DNA of 39,534 nucleotides from Nitrospirota bacterium. GTDB taxonomy: Bacteria > Nitrospirota > Nitrospiria > Nitrospirales > Nitrospiraceae. A program made the position numbers and the translations under genes. Location: assembly GCA_028876065.1 (NCBI GenBank), contig JAGWTI010000025.1, positions 1 through 39,534 on the forward strand, given 5' to 3'. The notes under the pieces were generated by a model. The model was not told the DNA's origin. It saw only the letters and a list, made by a program, of their open reading frames with translations, and searched no databases. Shown here in pieces: positions 17,657 through 24,961 of this stretch. Each line of letters begins with the position of its first letter. Within the stretch, counting starts at the first letter, position 1.

Positions 17657-17689
17657 TGCAATGCTGGAACGTTCAATGTACCCACGGCC

Positions 17690-18088
17690 TTAATAGTCGG
17701 TTGTCCCACTCGATTTGGGCACTTCGCGAATCGGCAAATCACCAAAAATGTCCTTATGCTGCATCCGCAAAGTGTCACGGAGCGAAACATATCGAGTAAA
17801 CAGGTCAAGCACAACTTGTGGATCGAAGTACAGCGCCAAGGGATGTTCAATCAATTTCGCGGTCGTATTGCGCAAGGCCCTTAGTCTAGCTCGAATCTTC
17901 TGCTGCCCCCCAACCCCTTCATTGATCAAGGCACCAGCATGGATCAATCTGATAGTTTCTACATTCGTTATTCCTAGCTTAACTTCATGTTTAGCCCCAC
18001 ACTGAGGACAGTTCCACGGGCCATTGTAATTCCACCAGCTACTTGGAGCATCAGAAGTTTTGCTGCAGGCCTGGCATTGAATATCCAT
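17690..18088 (-). CDS. Zinc-ribbon protein, N-terminal part of the split PLD-like gene
   Basis: A 132-residue ORF with an N-terminal zinc ribbon (Cys5, Cys8, Cys27, Cys30: CQAC and CPQC) and a helical remainder ending KSSGTTDY, TAA. The following codons, in the same frame, read GRGYIERSSIALLLQDLDYC and lead into the PLD-like ORF without frameshift. A single substitution from a sense codon to TAA would therefore explain both ORFs. It has its own ATG at 18088. It could still be a separate gene with the PLD-like protein reinitiated at TTG 17656. AT-rich composition marks it as foreign. Function is not known. Confidence 0.55.
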   Translation of the reverse strand: MDIQCQACSKTSDAPSSWWNYNGPWNCPQCGAKHEVKLGITNVETIRLIHAGALINEGVGGQQKIRARLRALRNTTAKLIEHPLALYFDPQVVLDLFTRYVSLRDTLRMQHKDIFGDLPIREVPKSSGTTDY

Positions 18089-18107
18089 ACGTATCAGAGG
18101 AAAATGT

Positions 18108-18240
18108 TCAAGAACGATTTTGGTGCGTCTGACTGCACCCCAGTAATTCTCGAATCTTGTCCCCTGTGTCCTCCGCCTTGATCAACGCCTCCCCGATCAG
18201 CATGGCCTGGCAGCCGGTTCCCATTATCCGCGCAGCCCGG
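18108..18240 (-). pseudogene. trpC': Duplicated 3' fragment of trpC
   Basis: Minus-strand translation of 18137-18240 gives RIMGTGCQAMLIGEALIKAE and DTGDKIRELLG. This closely matches the C-terminus of the intact TrpC upstream (RVMGAGCQAMLIGESLIRAD, then DTGKKIRELLG). DNA identity by eye is about 80 percent, so it is not a recent copy. It begins immediately after the antitoxin stop codon, has no start codon of its own, runs into unrelated sequence after LLG, and stops at TGA 18108-18110. It marks a recombination scar: the toxin-antitoxin pair lies exactly between the two trpC ends. Confidence 0.8.
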
Positions 18241-18513
18241 TTACGCAATCTGCTTCGCAAACCGCAAGACGGGGACGGTCATGTGACGAACCTTCCGCAA
18301 CCCGTTTGATTTGCCTAACAGACTTGCAAGGTAGCCACCGATCTCCGCCTTCACGACCCGCTCTCCGCATTGCGGACATACGCCTGCAGGGACTTTTTCA
18401 ATGACGAGGAGTTTTCCTTTAATCCAAAATTCCTGATCGATCCGCTTTTCCTGAAGCCGCTCCCCGCACACATGACAATCGCCATAGTCATATTTGACGC
18501 GTGATGCTTTCAC
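18241..18513 (-). CDS. YgiT-type zinc-finger protein, probable antitoxin
   Basis: A 90-residue protein with a two-knuckle zinc finger: CHVCGERLQEK and VCPQCGERVV (two CxxC pairs), as in the N-terminal domain of MqsA/YgiT antitoxins. The C-terminal helix-turn-helix domain of MqsA is absent, so it may neutralise its partner without strong operator binding. It starts with GTG 4 bp after the DUF4258 gene stop, with GGGGTGAGA upstream. DUF4258 plus YgiT-type zinc-finger gene pairs are a recurring arrangement, usually read as a type II toxin-antitoxin module. Its stop codon abuts the trpC fragment. Confidence 0.78.
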   Translation of the reverse strand: MKASRVKYDYGDCHVCGERLQEKRIDQEFWIKGKLLVIEKVPAGVCPQCGERVVKAEIGGYLASLLGKSNGLRKVRHMTVPVLRFAKQIA

Positions 18514-18517
18514 CGTC

Positions 18518-18796
18518 TCACCCCACCAGATAGGTTGTAATGAACAGCAGCTTGCCGGTTTCCTTCATCCGACAGATGATCGCAACTTTTCGCCCATCAC
18601 TCGCTCGGCCAACAACTTCAAAACGTAACCCTCTGGGCTCACTCGCAAACCGTCTCCTTATCCGGCCGGTCATGACCGCTTGCTCGATATCCGAAAAGAC
18701 CAAATCATCATTTGCCATCTCTTCGAAGAAATGCGGAATCGCAAACTCAAACTCTCCGTTCCGGACTTTCTCTCGAATCTTGCTGATAAGAGCCAA
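18518..18796 (-). CDS. DUF4258 protein, probable toxin
   Basis: A 92-residue protein of the DUF4258 family: N-terminal helix IREKVRNGEFEFAIPHFFEE, the segment FSDIEQAVMTGRIRRRF, and strands RFEVVGRASDGRKVAIICR and LLFITTYLV. Members resemble small RelE/BrnT-like folds and are often paired with YgiT-type antitoxins; RNase activity is suggested for relatives but cannot be seen here. It begins with TTG, supported by GAGG 6 bp upstream, only 21 bp after the trpC stop. It would therefore be expressed from the trp operon, unless it has its own promoter. The toxin gene precedes the antitoxin gene, as in MqsRA and HigBA systems. Confidence 0.75.
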   Translation of the reverse strand: MALISKIREKVRNGEFEFAIPHFFEEMANDDLVFSDIEQAVMTGRIRRRFASEPRGLRFEVVGRASDGRKVAIICRMKETGKLLFITTYLVG

Positions 18797-18817
18797 GAGT
18801 GTCCTCTTCGACGTCGC

Positions 18818-19639
18818 CTATCCCTCAACCTTTTGAAGCATGCCCAACAATTCTCGAATCTTCTTCCCTGTGTCATCAGCTCGAATCAGGGACTCCCCGA
18901 TCAGCATGGCTTGGCAGCCGGCGCCCATGACGCGCTTCACGTCGTCCCGCTTGTGAATGCCGCTCTCGCTCACGATCACCTTGCCGGTGGGAATGCGCTT
19001 GGCCAGCCGCTCGGTCACGCCCAAGTCCGTCGAAAACGTCTTGAGGTCCCGGTTGTTGATCCCGATCAACCTGGCGTCCGGCAGCCGCTCCAGGACCGTA
19101 TCCAGTTCCCGCTCGTGGTGCGTTTCAATAAGAACATCCAACGAGAGCTCCTGCGCGAGCGCGAAGAAGTCTATGAGCTGCCGCCGCTCCAGCGCCGCCA
19201 CGATCAACAGCACGGCATCGGCCCCATAAGCCCGTGCCTCGTAGAACTGAATGTCGTCCACCATGAATTCTTTGTTCAGACAGGGCAGCCCGACTTTGTC
19301 CTTGATCGCCTGGAGATAGTCCAGCTCTCCCTGAAAAAAATCCTTGTCCGTCAGGACCGACAAGGCCGAGGCCCCATGTTCCTTATACTGTTCCGCGATC
19401 TTCACCGGTTCGAAGAGATCCTTGAACTCCGGCCGCAGCAATCCCAGGCTGGGCGAAGCTTTCTTCACCTCGGCGATGAGGGATGGGCTATTGGGCGGGC
19501 GGGTCGCCTTGAGGGCTTGCATGAACCCCCGCGTCGCGCCCCGGTCGCGGATTCTGGACTTCAGCTCGACCAGATACCCGCGACTCTGCTTGTGCCGCAC
19601 CTCCGCTTTCTTATGTTCCAGGATTCGATCGAGAATCAT
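18818..19639 (-). CDS. trpC: Indole-3-glycerol phosphate synthase
   Basis: A 273-residue TIM-barrel enzyme that closes the indole ring (step four of tryptophan synthesis). Typical motifs: LIAEVKKASPSLGLLRPEF (catalytic lysine), ALSVLTDKDFFQGELDYLQ, PCLNKEFMVDDIQFYEARA (second lysine), LIGINNRDLKTFSTDL, VSESGIHKRDDVKRV and AMLIGESLIRADD. It is complete, ending KVEG, TAG. A diverged copy of its last 35 codons lies at 18137-18240 beyond the toxin-antitoxin genes. It starts 31 bp downstream of trpD. Confidence 0.96.
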   Translation of the reverse strand: MILDRILEHKKAEVRHKQSRGYLVELKSRIRDRGATRGFMQALKATRPPNSPSLIAEVKKASPSLGLLRPEFKDLFEPVKIAEQYKEHGASALSVLTDKDFFQGELDYLQAIKDKVGLPCLNKEFMVDDIQFYEARAYGADAVLLIVAALERRQLIDFFALAQELSLDVLIETHHERELDTVLERLPDARLIGINNRDLKTFSTDLGVTERLAKRIPTGKVIVSESGIHKRDDVKRVMGAGCQAMLIGESLIRADDTGKKIRELLGMLQKVEG

Positions 19640-19670
19640 CCTCGACTCTCTCTTCCCTTCGCGCGCCCGT

Positions 19671-20687
19671 TCACTTCTTGTTCGTAAACGCGATCAACCG
19701 CTCCAGCTTCTCGTAGGCCGCGCCGCTCTTGATCACTTTGCCCGCCAACTCGTACCCTTCTTGCAGCGTCTTGGCCTTGCGGCCCGCCACGAAGGCCGGC
19801 GCAGCGTTGAGACACACGATGTCCCGCTTGGGACCAGGCCGCCCTTGCAAAATTTCGCGCAGGATGCGCGCGTTGTCCTCGGCCGTGCCCCCCGCCAGTT
19901 CTTTCGCACGAACCCGGTCCAGCGAAAAATCGCTCGGCTCGACGAAATAGGTCGAGACCACCCCGCCCTTGCCTTCCGACACCTTCGTCCGATCCGTCAG
20001 CGTGATCTCGTCCAACCCGTCCATGCCATGGACGATGAAACAATGTTGCGTGCCCAGCCCCAGCAACACCTTGGCCATCAGCTCGGTGAGGCGTTCGTCA
20101 TAGACTCCCAGCACCTGAAATCCGGCCCGCGCCGGGTTGGACATGGGCCCCATGATGTTCAGCAGCGTCCTGATGCCCAGTTCCTGGCGAACCGGCGCGC
20201 AATGCTTCATCGCCCCATGGAACAACGGCGCAAAGAGAAATCCGATGCCCACTTCGTTGATGCAGTCCGCCACCCGCTCGGCGGGAAGATCGATCTTCAC
20301 CCCCAGCGCGCTCAGCACGTCCGCGCTGCCGGAGCGGGAGGACACGGCCTTGCCTCCATGCTTGGCCACGGTCAGCCCGCCGCCCGCCGCCACGAAGGCG
20401 ACCGTCGTCGAGATATTGAACGTGTGGGCCCCGTCCCCGCCGGTTCCGCAAGTGTCCACCACCAGGGGATCGGCGACCCGGATGCTGGTCGCTTTGGCCC
20501 GCATAGCCCGGACAGATCCGGCGATCTCGTCCACCGTTTCGCCTTTGAGGCGCAACCCCATGAGGTAGGCGGCAATCTGAGCAGGGGTGGCCACCCCGCT
20601 CATGATCTCCAGCATGACCTCCTCGGCTTCTTTCTCCGAGAGGTGCGTCCTGTCTGCGAGCTTGGCGATGGCGTCTTTAATGACCAT
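19671..20687 (-). CDS. trpD: Anthranilate phosphoribosyltransferase
   Basis: A 338-residue enzyme that transfers phosphoribose from PRPP to anthranilate. The N-terminal helical domain has SEKEAEEVMLEIMSGVATPAQ. The PRPP/anthranilate site has VDTCGTGGDGAHTFNISTT, KHGGKAVSSRSGSADVL, and RTLLNIMGPMSNPA. Length is typical. It is a single-function TrpD not fused to TrpG. The ATG (20687) has no visible Shine-Dalgarno; heptad array C ends 14 bp upstream, filling the spacer to trpG. Confidence 0.96.
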   Translation of the reverse strand: MVIKDAIAKLADRTHLSEKEAEEVMLEIMSGVATPAQIAAYLMGLRLKGETVDEIAGSVRAMRAKATSIRVADPLVVDTCGTGGDGAHTFNISTTVAFVAAGGGLTVAKHGGKAVSSRSGSADVLSALGVKIDLPAERVADCINEVGIGFLFAPLFHGAMKHCAPVRQELGIRTLLNIMGPMSNPARAGFQVLGVYDERLTELMAKVLLGLGTQHCFIVHGMDGLDEITLTDRTKVSEGKGGVVSTYFVEPSDFSLDRVRAKELAGGTAEDNARILREILQGRPGPKRDIVCLNAAPAFVAGRKAKTLQEGYELAGKVIKSGAAYEKLERLIAFTNKK

Positions 20688-20701
20688 AAAGAGGCTAGGA
20701 C

Positions 20702-20778
20702 GCTCTCAGCGTTCAGCCTTCAGCATGAATGCTCCGCCCCAAGCTGACGGCTGATTGATGACGGCTGACGGCTTACAG
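20702..20778. repeat. Heptad repeat array C (11 units)
   Basis: Consecutive 7-bp units between trpG and trpD: gctctca, gcgttca, gccttca, gcatgaa, tgctccg, ccccaag, ctgacgg, ctgattg, atgacgg, ctgacgg, cttacag. The right half inverted reads gccgtca, matching gccttca/gcgttca of the left half. The last unit contains the trpG stop codon (20773-20775). The unit resembles that of array E. Confidence 0.78.
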
Positions 20779-21336
20779 TTTCAGAAAATTCCGGAGCAGA
20801 TCCATGCCGACCGCCGTCAGGATGGATTCGGGATGGAACTGGACCCCTTCGACGCCCAACGTCTTGTGGCGCAGTCCCATGATCTCCCCTTCGGCGGTCT
20901 CAGCCGAGACTTCCAAGCAGTCCGGCAGGTTGGCCCGATTCACCAGCAGGGAATGGTACCGGGTCGCTTCGAAGGGGTTGGCCAGGCCATGGAAAATGGT
21001 TTTGCCGTCGTGGTGGATCATGGAGGTCTTGCCGTGCATCAGCCGCCCGGCCCGGATTACTTCGCCCCCGAAAGCCGCGGCCAAAGACTGATGCCCCAGA
21101 CAGACGCCCAGGATCGGGAGCCGGCCGGCAAACCGCTGGATCGCGGCCACCGACACCCCCGCCTCGTTCGGCGTACAGGGCCCCGGCGAGATGACCATCC
21201 GCTTCGGTTTCAGCGCGGCGATCTCGTCCAACGTGATCTTGTCGTTCCGGTAAACCCGGACGTCTTCCCCCAGTTCACCCAGATACTGCACCAGGTTGTA
21301 GGTGAAGGAATCGTAATTGTCGATCATCAGTAGCAT
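20773..21336 (-). CDS. trpG: Anthranilate synthase component II (glutamine amidotransferase)
   Basis: A 187-residue class I glutamine amidotransferase that supplies ammonia to TrpE. The N-terminal segment [20 protein letters not shown] is typical. The catalytic Cys is in [15 protein letters not shown] and the His-Glu pair in [21 protein letters not shown] is the conserved turn. In many bacteria this subunit also serves as PabA. It is separated from trpE and trpD by heptad arrays D and C, and its ATG (21336) lacks a Shine-Dalgarno sequence. Confidence 0.96.
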   Translation of the reverse strand: MLLMIDNYDSFTYNLVQYLGELGEDVRVYRNDKITLDEIAALKPKRMVISPGPCTPNEAGVSVAAIQRFAGRLPILGVCLGHQSLAAAFGGEVIRAGRLMHGKTSMIHHDGKTIFHGLANPFEATRYHSLLVNRANLPDCLEVSAETAEGEIMGLRHKTLGVEGVQFHPESILTAVGMDLLRNFLKL

Positions 21337-21346
21337 AACAATAAGC

Positions 21347-21444
21347 GCCTATGGCTTATGGCGAATGGCCGATGGTTAACGACGAGAGAGCCGTTCGTCT
21401 CCGTTCCTTGCTTGCCATTGGCCATACGCCATTTGCTCCTCTCC
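21347..21444. repeat. Heptad repeat array D (14 units)
   Basis: Fourteen 7-bp steps between trpE and trpG: gcctatg, gcttatg, gcgaatg, gccgatg, gttaacg, acgagag, a degenerate centre, then gcttgcc, attggcc, atacgcc, atttgct, cctctcc. Outer units stay in the same 7-bp phase across the degenerate centre. The right part inverted (ATGGCGTATGGCCAATGGC) matches the left part. It runs from the trpE stop to 10 bp before the trpG ATG. Confidence 0.75.
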
Positions 21445-22952
21445 TATTCCAGCCCCTGCTCCGCCAACTCGATCGCCTTCATCATGGCCTTGGCTTTGTT
21501 GCAGGTCTCTTCGTACTCGCGCGCCGGATCGGAGTCGGCCACGATGCCGGCCCCAGCCTGAATATAGGCCTGCTTCCCCTTGATCACGATCGTGCGGATG
21601 TTGATACAGGTGTCCATGTTGCCGGAGAAGCTGAAATAGCCGACGGCCCCCGCATAGGGTCCGCGTCTGGTCGGCTCCAGTTCCTCGATGATCTGCATCG
21701 CCCGGATTTTAGGCGCGCCGGAGACGGTGCCGGCCGGAAAGCAAGCCTGCATCACGTCGTAGGCCGTCTTCGTCGGTTCCAATTCGCCCTGCACGTTGGA
21801 GACCAGGTGCATCACATGGGAATAGCGCTCCACCGTCATGAGCGCATCCACCTTGACGGTGCCCTTCTTCGCCACCCGCCCGATGTCGTTGCGGCCCAGG
21901 TCCACGAGCATCACATGCTCGGCCCGTTCCTTCGCATCCGCCAGCAATTCCCGCTCCAGCATCCGGTCCTGCTCCTCGGTCGTTCCGCGTTTTCTGGTTC
22001 CGGCGATCGGCCGCACCGACACCTTGCCGTCCTCGCAATGCACCAGGATCTCCGGCGACGACCCCACCAGTTCGACGCCGCCGACGCGCAGGTAATACAT
22101 GTACGGCGAGGGATTGACCAGCCGCAGCGCCCGGTAAATCTCGAACGGCGCGGTTTGAATGCGCGTTTCCCACCGTTGCGACAGCACCCCTTGGAAGATG
22201 TCACCGGCTTTGATGTACTCCTTGGTCTTCACCACCATCTTCTCGAAGTCCGCTCGGCTCATATTCGACGCGAAGGCGATAGGTTTGCGGCGCCGCTTGG
22301 GGCTGGCGCGGCGCAACGGCCGCCGCAGGCGCGCGATCATCCGTTCGATGCGGGCCGTCGCGTCGGCATAAGCCCGCTTCAGGTCGGATTCCTTGCTCGA
22401 CGGCACATGGGCGTTCGCCACGACTTTGATTTTCTGCGCGACGTTGTCGAAAATCAGCAGCGTATCGGTGATCAGAAACGCCAGATCCGGCAGCCCCAAC
22501 GCATCCTTGCGGCGCGCCGGAATGTCTTCCCAGTACCGCACAATGTCGTACCCCAGGTAACCGACCGCCCCGCCCACGAACCTCGGGAGGCCCGGGACCG
22601 TGACCGGGTGATAGGCGGCCATGATGTCGCGCAGCCGATCCAGGGGCGTCTCGCCCGGTTTCTCCGAAATCGGCAGGCGTTGCACCTTCTTCCCCTGGAC
22701 GATCAGCAACGTCCCCCGTTCCTCGCGGATGACGATCGGCGATCCGCTGCCGAGGAAGGAGTAGCGGGCCCAGTTTTCTCCCCCTTCCACACTTTCCAGG
22801 AGGTAGGCGGAGGGACCATGGTCGATCTTGGTAAAGGCGGAGACAGGCGTCTCGAAGTCGGCCAGGATTTCGCGGTACAGGGGAATGAGATTCCCCTGCG
22901 AGGCCAGGGCGCGGAACTCCTCGAAACTCAACGAAAAGGAAGGGGTTTTCAT
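21444..22952 (-). CDS. trpE: Anthranilate synthase component I
   Basis: A 502-residue enzyme that converts chorismate to anthranilate with ammonia from TrpG: the first committed step. The N-terminal part has the canonical TrpE opening (FEEFRALASQGNLIPLYREI) and the tryptophan feedback site LLESVEGGE. The chorismate-binding domain contains GDIFQGVLSQRWE, FEIYRALRLVNPSPYMYYL, ELVGSSPEILV, RPIAGTRKRG, VMLVDLGRNDIGRV, and PAGTVSGAPKIRAM. Feedback inhibition by tryptophan is expected from the LLES motif. GAGG directly abuts the ATG, too close to act as a normal SD. It is the first gene of the trp operon. Confidence 0.96.
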   Translation of the reverse strand: MKTPSFSLSFEEFRALASQGNLIPLYREILADFETPVSAFTKIDHGPSAYLLESVEGGENWARYSFLGSGSPIVIREERGTLLIVQGKKVQRLPISEKPGETPLDRLRDIMAAYHPVTVPGLPRFVGGAVGYLGYDIVRYWEDIPARRKDALGLPDLAFLITDTLLIFDNVAQKIKVVANAHVPSSKESDLKRAYADATARIERMIARLRRPLRRASPKRRRKPIAFASNMSRADFEKMVVKTKEYIKAGDIFQGVLSQRWETRIQTAPFEIYRALRLVNPSPYMYYLRVGGVELVGSSPEILVHCEDGKVSVRPIAGTRKRGTTEEQDRMLERELLADAKERAEHVMLVDLGRNDIGRVAKKGTVKVDALMTVERYSHVMHLVSNVQGELEPTKTAYDVMQACFPAGTVSGAPKIRAMQIIEELEPTRRGPYAGAVGYFSFSGNMDTCINIRTIVIKGKQAYIQAGAGIVADSDPAREYEETCNKAKAMMKAIELAEQGLE

Positions 22953-22958
22953 CCTCGA

Positions 22959-22987
22959 AAACTAGCATGCACCCTGCGCAAAGTCAA
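22959..22987 (-). promoter_or_regulatory. Candidate trp operon promoter
   Basis: On the minus strand TTGACT (22987-22982) and TAGTTT (22964-22959) are 17 bp apart, with an extended TGC just before the -10 element. The -35 matches five of six consensus positions, the -10 only three. The expected transcription start would fall at or very near the trpE ATG (22952), implying a leaderless mRNA and no room for a leader-peptide attenuator. No tRNA-like T-box or Trp-rich leader ORF was seen in 22953-23091. Confidence 0.3.
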
Positions 22988-23091
22988 CGAGCGGGAACCA
23001 GCCGGAGGGAACGGGAACGAGCAGACCCGGATGGACATACGAGCGGGAAACGGTCCAGGAAATAGAGGGGAAAACACGCCTCAGAGGAAGG

Positions 23092-24906
23092 TCAGCTTGG
23101 CTTCGGCGCAGTCCCGCGGAAAGAAGAGGCGCGCCAGGCATTGACGATCCGCTCGCGATCGGCGTCCGCGCACCGGGTGAATTCGATCCCGAGCTTGCAA
23201 TAGTCTTTCCCCTTGTCGTCGACAAGTTTCAGGACGTGCACCACCTTGCCCCCCACGTCGGTCAGCTTCTGACCGTTCGGCAGGCTGAACGACAAGGTCA
23301 CCTCGGTCCCCAGCGGGAAGACCTCTCGCGTGCTGAGCTGCACGCCGCCCCGGCTGATATTCTTGATGGAGCCCTGGTACATGCGACTGCTCGTGGCGTC
23401 CCGATAGATCGCAAAGAGCGAGACTTCGAGGCGGTCATGACGGCGGAGGTTTTTCTTGTCCGTGTCCGACGGTTCTCGCTCCAGCAGATCGAACACGGCG
23501 TAGGGCTCCACCAGGCCGGTGCGCCCCTTGACCTGCACGGGCGGCAGCTTGTCCGCTTTGACCAGGTCCTTCACCTGCTGATAGGTCGCCTCGCTGATCA
23601 CGATGCCGTCGGCCGGCGCCAAGGGCTCCAGGCGCGCCGCCACGTTCACCGTATCCCCGACCACGGTGTAGTCCAGACGCGACGGAGACCCGATATTGCC
23701 GGCCACGACCTGCCCGCTGTTGACGCCGATGCGCATGTGAAACCCTTGCAGGCCCTCCTGTTCCGCCTTCTCCCGCAAGCGTTTCGCCTCTTGCTGCATC
23801 TCGATGGCCGCCGCCACCGCCTTGCTCGCATGGTCGGGCATGGCCACCGGCGCCCCGAAGACGGCCATGATCGCGTCGCCGATGAACTTGTCCAACGTGC
23901 CCTGGTGACGGAACACGATGTCCGTCATGGCCGTGAAGTATTCGTTCAGCACGCGCACGACCTGTTCCGGGTCCAGGTTTTCGGACAAGGGGGTGAATCC
24001 GCAGATATCGGCGAAGAGCACCGAACAGTCCAGCTTGGTCCCCCCCAGTTTGAGCGTCCCCTCCTTGCTCTTCATCACGTCGTCCACCACGTTGGGCGAC
24101 AGGTATCGCTGGAGACTCATCCGGGCCTTGGTCTCGGTCTGGACGCTCTCATACAGACGGGCGTTCTCGATGGCGATGGCCGCCTGGTTGGCGATGCCCG
24201 CGAGCAGCTCCACGCTGTCCTCGGTGAACGCGCCGGCCACGATCCGGTTGTCGACGTAGATCACGCCGATGACCTCGCCGCTCTTGGCTTTCAGCGGCAC
24301 GCAGACCAGCGAGGACAGGTTGTGCGCCATCACGCTCTGCATGCCCTGAAACTGGTTCTCGCTCTGCGCATCGGTGGCCAGGATGGGTTTGCCTTCGCTG
24401 GCCACCTTGCTGCAAATATTCGTGCTGATGGTCAGCCGCGATTCCGTCCCGGCCTGGGACTCCGTCGTCATGTCGCGGGCCGCGTGCACGGTCAACTCGC
24501 CGGTCACCGCATCCTTGAGCATCAGCAGCCCGCGCTCGGCGAACATGGCCTTGATCACCACGTCCATGATCAGGTCCAGCAGCTTGTCCATCGTCAGGAC
24601 GGAATTGATCATGCGGCCCACTTCGGCCAACGTCGTCATCTCGCGCTGCGCCCGACTCAGCCGTTCCATGTTGCCCTTGAGCCCCCGCAAGGCATCCCCC
24701 AGGCTGCGGAGGGAGTCCAAGGCCGGCTGATAGGTCGGCGCAGCGGTCTGCACGTGGGTGCGCATCTGTCCGAGGCCGGCTTCGAAGCGAGCGAGGGCGC
24801 TCTTGAGGCCTCCGTAGTGCAAGACATGCACGCGGCAGCGCCCGCAATAGACGACGGCCGGTTGCTCGTAGCCGCAATGCGGGCAGGCGATCTGTTCGTC
24901 GCTCAT
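23092..24906 (-). CDS. Zinc ribbon-GAF-class III nucleotide cyclase-PilZ protein
   Basis: A 604-residue multidomain signalling protein. Order: zinc ribbon (CPHCGYEQPAVVYCGRC, about 7-26); helical linker; GAF domain (about 100-260, with IYVDNRIVAGAFTEDSVELL); a class III adenylate/guanylate cyclase domain (about 285-460) with metal-binding Asp300 in VLFADICGF, DKFIGDAIMAVFG, and YTVVGDTVNVAARLE; then a PilZ domain (about 480-600) with RRHDRLEVS and NISRGG, which fit the RxxxR...(D/N)xSxxG c-di-GMP-binding motif. It could make cAMP under control of a GAF ligand and c-di-GMP. The start is ATG 24906 (GGAG 8 bp upstream); a longer frame to 24984 would overlap the kinase gene. It lies 55 bp after the kinase gene. 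Confidence 0.9.
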   Translation of the reverse strand: MSDEQIACPHCGYEQPAVVYCGRCRVHVLHYGGLKSALARFEAGLGQMRTHVQTAAPTYQPALDSLRSLGDALRGLKGNMERLSRAQREMTTLAEVGRMINSVLTMDKLLDLIMDVVIKAMFAERGLLMLKDAVTGELTVHAARDMTTESQAGTESRLTISTNICSKVASEGKPILATDAQSENQFQGMQSVMAHNLSSLVCVPLKAKSGEVIGVIYVDNRIVAGAFTEDSVELLAGIANQAAIAIENARLYESVQTETKARMSLQRYLSPNVVDDVMKSKEGTLKLGGTKLDCSVLFADICGFTPLSENLDPEQVVRVLNEYFTAMTDIVFRHQGTLDKFIGDAIMAVFGAPVAMPDHASKAVAAAIEMQQEAKRLREKAEQEGLQGFHMRIGVNSGQVVAGNIGSPSRLDYTVVGDTVNVAARLEPLAPADGIVISEATYQQVKDLVKADKLPPVQVKGRTGLVEPYAVFDLLEREPSDTDKKNLRRHDRLEVSLFAIYRDATSSRMYQGSIKNISRGGVQLSTREVFPLGTEVTLSFSLPNGQKLTDVGGKVVHVLKLVDDKGKDYCKLGIEFTRCADADRERIVNAWRASSFRGTAPKPS

Positions 24907-24961
24907 CTCACGCGCTCCACGGAAGGTGTATTCGGACCAGGCCTCCTGAACGGCGCACGGC

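Noticed and set aside
22953-23091. trp attenuator or T-box upstream of trpE
   Set aside because: No Trp-rich leader ORF, no T-box sequence and no terminator hairpin were seen.
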